Source: a virus. From it: a DNA stretch of 46,738 bases. The notes under the pieces are model-generated. The model made no database searches. It was given only the letters and a program-made list of their open reading frames with translations, and was not told the origin of the DNA. Below are positions 44,786 to 46,738 of the stretch, in pieces. The position numbers and the translations under genes were made by a program. The first letter of the stretch is position 1; each line of letters begins with the position of its first letter. The stretch lies in the IMG/VR virus record IMGVR_UViG_3300007770_000024, positions 1-46,738 of that record; one strand, 5' to 3'.

Positions 44786-45234
44786 GATTTATAGCTCCGA
44801 TATTAATTTTAGTACTGTTGTTTCCTCCGCGAGCATTCGCTGAAGAACCAAGACCCCCCACAATTATGGGAATTGCAAAGGGTGAAAAAGCTCCGTTCAA
44901 CGGCGTCCTGTTGAATGAAACTGCCGCCGCCCAAATGTTTGTTGATAGAGACTTCACGCTCGAAGAGTGCAAGTTGAAAATAGACTTTCAACTCGGAAAA
45001 GAAAGAGCAAAATATGATCTGCTCCTGAAAAGCACGCAAGTTAGCCTTGAATCTCTCCAGCAGAAATATGACTCAGTAACAGCCTTAAAGGATAAAGAGA
45101 TCGAGCGTCTCTCTAAGATTGCTCTGGAAAAGAAAAATGATTATTCCACTTTGTGGGCAACGGGAGGATTCGTTGTGGGCGTCGGGCTTACGATTGGGTT
45201 ATTCTACGTTGCTTCCGAGGTTTCGAATCGATAG
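44782..45234 (+). CDS. Exported coiled-coil protein with C-terminal membrane anchor
   Basis: A 150-residue protein with a signal peptide (FIAPILILVLLFPPRAFA, likely cleavage after AFA-E), a periplasmic coiled coil (residues about 65-115) and a C-terminal membrane helix (LWATGGFVVGVGLTIGLFYVA). After processing it would be anchored in the inner membrane by its tail, with its body in the periplasm. GEKAPFNGVLLNETAAAQMF is a distinctive conserved-looking segment. No lipobox was seen. It could be a partner of the 44381 protein in disrupting the envelope. Confidence 0.7.
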   Translation: MRFIAPILILVLLFPPRAFAEEPRPPTIMGIAKGEKAPFNGVLLNETAAAQMFVDRDFTLEECKLKIDFQLGKERAKYDLLLKSTQVSLESLQQKYDSVTALKDKEIERLSKIALEKKNDYSTLWATGGFVVGVGLTIGLFYVASEVSNR

Positions 45235-46719
45235 ATGGGAAACAGGATTGGAAATTATACCTATCACAAACTGATAGGCACCATCAAAAGAACAATACTA
45301 CGCTATTTTAAAGATGAGCGGATAGAGGTCGGAAATCGAATAGGTATTGGTACTGATAACGCACAAGATCAACTTCACATCGAAAGCGCCACCGGAGGCT
45401 CAATTGAGTTGGACAGGAAGGATTCCTCTATAACCGACACCTCAGTGCTCGGTAATATTTATTTTGGCGGCACAAATGATGGAACCACTTATGATTATGG
45501 TGCTCGCATCACGGCCAAGGCTGACTTGGGTTTCGGCGAGTGGGCACCGGCCACCGCCGTTCCAACGAAGCTAGAGTTTGAGACCAATCCAACAGGAAGC
45601 TCAACACGGGCAACTAGAATGGTAATAAACGCCAGCGGCTCTGTCGGTATCAATACATCAACGCCTCGCGCCAAATTGGAGGTTGAATCAACCAGAGACT
45701 TATATATCGGCTCAGGCTCACACCACAATTATCACCTGCTCTTAAGAGCTTCTGATAATGAAAATTATCACGGCGTTGGTCTCGGATTTGCTAGAAGTGC
45801 AAATTCTGCCAATGTTGGCGCGTCAATAATTTTTAGAAGAACCGGCGGAGGTTCTAAAGGGGATCTTGAATTTTATACAAAACAGGGAACAGGAAATGGA
45901 GTGGGCAACGAACTTGTCATGAAGTTGACCGATGGCGGCTTTGTAGGTATTAACACTTCTGGTTCAACTGCGCCTCTATCGCCTTTGTCAATCAAACAAA
46001 CAACAGATAATGAAATTGGAGCCATTACAATAATGGAGAGCACCGACTCAGACGATGTTTGGTCGATTCACCGCACAGCAACTTATTTAAAATTTAATCG
46101 CGCAACAGACGGATCAACCTTTTCGGATATTGGGTATATAAATCCCGCCTCCGCTCCCGGCCAAATTGATTTCACTGGCCAACATCGTTCCGCGCCTTAC
46201 ACCGGTTCAGTGTCTGACTACGAAGATAAAACAGGCTTGATTGTAATCGCTTCAGGAGAACACTTCTCATTGAGTGATTCGTCCGAGATTAATATTGATG
46301 AATCGTTGCCAACTGTTAAGTTGGCCGAAAAAAGAAATGATAAGAGGTCTTTTGGGGTTGTTTCCGGAATAGAAGATCCAGCAAACACACAACGAACTTA
46401 TTCTGCCGGTAGCTGGGGAACCTCTTATGAAAAAAGAGCAGACGACCATCGCCTCATTATCAACTCCCTCGGAGAAGGCGCAGTCTGGGTTAGCGATATT
46501 AATGGTAATTTGGAAAATGGAGATTATATAACAACCTGTGAGATTCCCGGCTACGGCATGAAACAGTCAGATGACCTGCTGCACAACTACACGGTAGCAA
46601 AAATAACTCAAGATTGCTCATTTGAATTGACAGGAAGCACATACCAGTGCAAAGAAATAAATTTTAGCGGTAGCGTTCACAAGGTGGCCTTTGTTGGATG
46701 CACGTATCATTGTGGATAA
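45235..46719 (+). CDS. Tail-fibre-like protein with VGINT repeats
   Basis: A 494-residue fibre-type protein. Three related segments, IGIGTDNAQDQLHIE (about residue 36), VGINTSTPRAKLEVE (about 138) and VGINTSGSTAP with LSIK (about 240), are the G-I-x-T-...-L-x-I/V repeats seen in trimeric fibre shafts and S74-chaperone fibres. The last 130 residues contain SFGVVSGIED and GDYITTCEIPGYG, and the end has Cys-rich FVGCTYHCG. Ser, Thr, Asn and Gly dominate, and there is no membrane segment. Its role would be host recognition. An intramolecular chaperone at the C-terminus is possible but the S74 catalytic residues were not identified. Confidence 0.75.
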   Translation: MGNRIGNYTYHKLIGTIKRTILRYFKDERIEVGNRIGIGTDNAQDQLHIESATGGSIELDRKDSSITDTSVLGNIYFGGTNDGTTYDYGARITAKADLGFGEWAPATAVPTKLEFETNPTGSSTRATRMVINASGSVGINTSTPRAKLEVESTRDLYIGSGSHHNYHLLLRASDNENYHGVGLGFARSANSANVGASIIFRRTGGGSKGDLEFYTKQGTGNGVGNELVMKLTDGGFVGINTSGSTAPLSPLSIKQTTDNEIGAITIMESTDSDDVWSIHRTATYLKFNRATDGSTFSDIGYINPASAPGQIDFTGQHRSAPYTGSVSDYEDKTGLIVIASGEHFSLSDSSEINIDESLPTVKLAEKRNDKRSFGVVSGIEDPANTQRTYSAGSWGTSYEKRADDHRLIINSLGEGAVWVSDINGNLENGDYITTCEIPGYGMKQSDDLLHNYTVAKITQDCSFELTGSTYQCKEINFSGSVHKVAFVGCTYHCG

Positions 46720-46738
46720 ATGAAGAAAGATTTAAACA
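46720..46738 (+). CDS. Start of a further gene (partial at window edge)
   Basis: An ATG begins directly after the fibre stop (TAA-ATG) and reads MKKDLN to the end of the window. Too short to identify. It is listed because stop/start abutment is the rule in this genome. Confidence 0.35.

Overview
The window looks like part of the genome of a large, contractile-tailed, T4-related bacteriophage, probably of aquatic or marine type. All recognisable genes lie on the plus strand. They are packed tightly with many short stop/start overlaps, and the longest gap between genes is about 60 bases (33974-34032). The evidence for a T4-like myovirus is a gp55-type late sigma factor, a gp5-like baseplate hub carrying lytic domains, a gp25-like and a gp6-like baseplate wedge protein in the T4 order, and a gp47/gp46-type recombination nuclease. 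No ribosomal, tRNA or ordinary host housekeeping gene was seen. No integrase, transposase or CRISPR array was seen. The base composition looks moderately AT-rich.

Layout. (1) 1-1381: two sugar-nucleotide genes, the 3' part of a UDP-sugar dehydrogenase and an SDR-family epimerase. (2) 1356-3153: small genes, including an FmdB-type zinc ribbon, a one-helix membrane protein and the late sigma factor. (3) 3154-37370: one long virion module. It holds a hub with a lytic-transglycosylase-like and an amidase domain, a separate spike-like protein, a 2469-residue protein of unknown fold, gp25, gp6, a 506-residue structural protein, a 3122-residue protein with lectin-like domains, and six further structural proteins, several of them related to one another. 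(4) 37371-42033: a replication/recombination block of RuvC-like resolvase, DnaG-type primase and an SbcD-SbcC (gp47-gp46) protein fused into one chain. Two matching promoter-like sequences with extended -10 elements precede the resolvase and the nuclease. (5) 42020-45234: a transglutaminase/NlpC-like protein, a second FmdB zinc ribbon and a probable lysis cassette (holin-like protein, M15 endolysin, secreted and membrane-anchored coiled-coil proteins). (6) 45235-46719: a tail-fibre-like protein, then the first codons of another gene at the window edge.

How the parts fit. The sigma factor would direct late transcription of the structural module. The hub would cut peptidoglycan during entry. 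The lectin-like and fibre proteins would contact the host surface. The resolvase, primase and nuclease serve recombination-dependent replication, and the lysis block ends infection. The sugar-nucleotide genes could alter the host envelope or decorate phage components. All functions are read from motifs and gene order by eye; no database search was run. The most unusual items are the fused SbcD-SbcC nuclease, its apparently leaderless promoter, the two giant baseplate-region proteins, and the lysis cassette with unusual membrane topologies.
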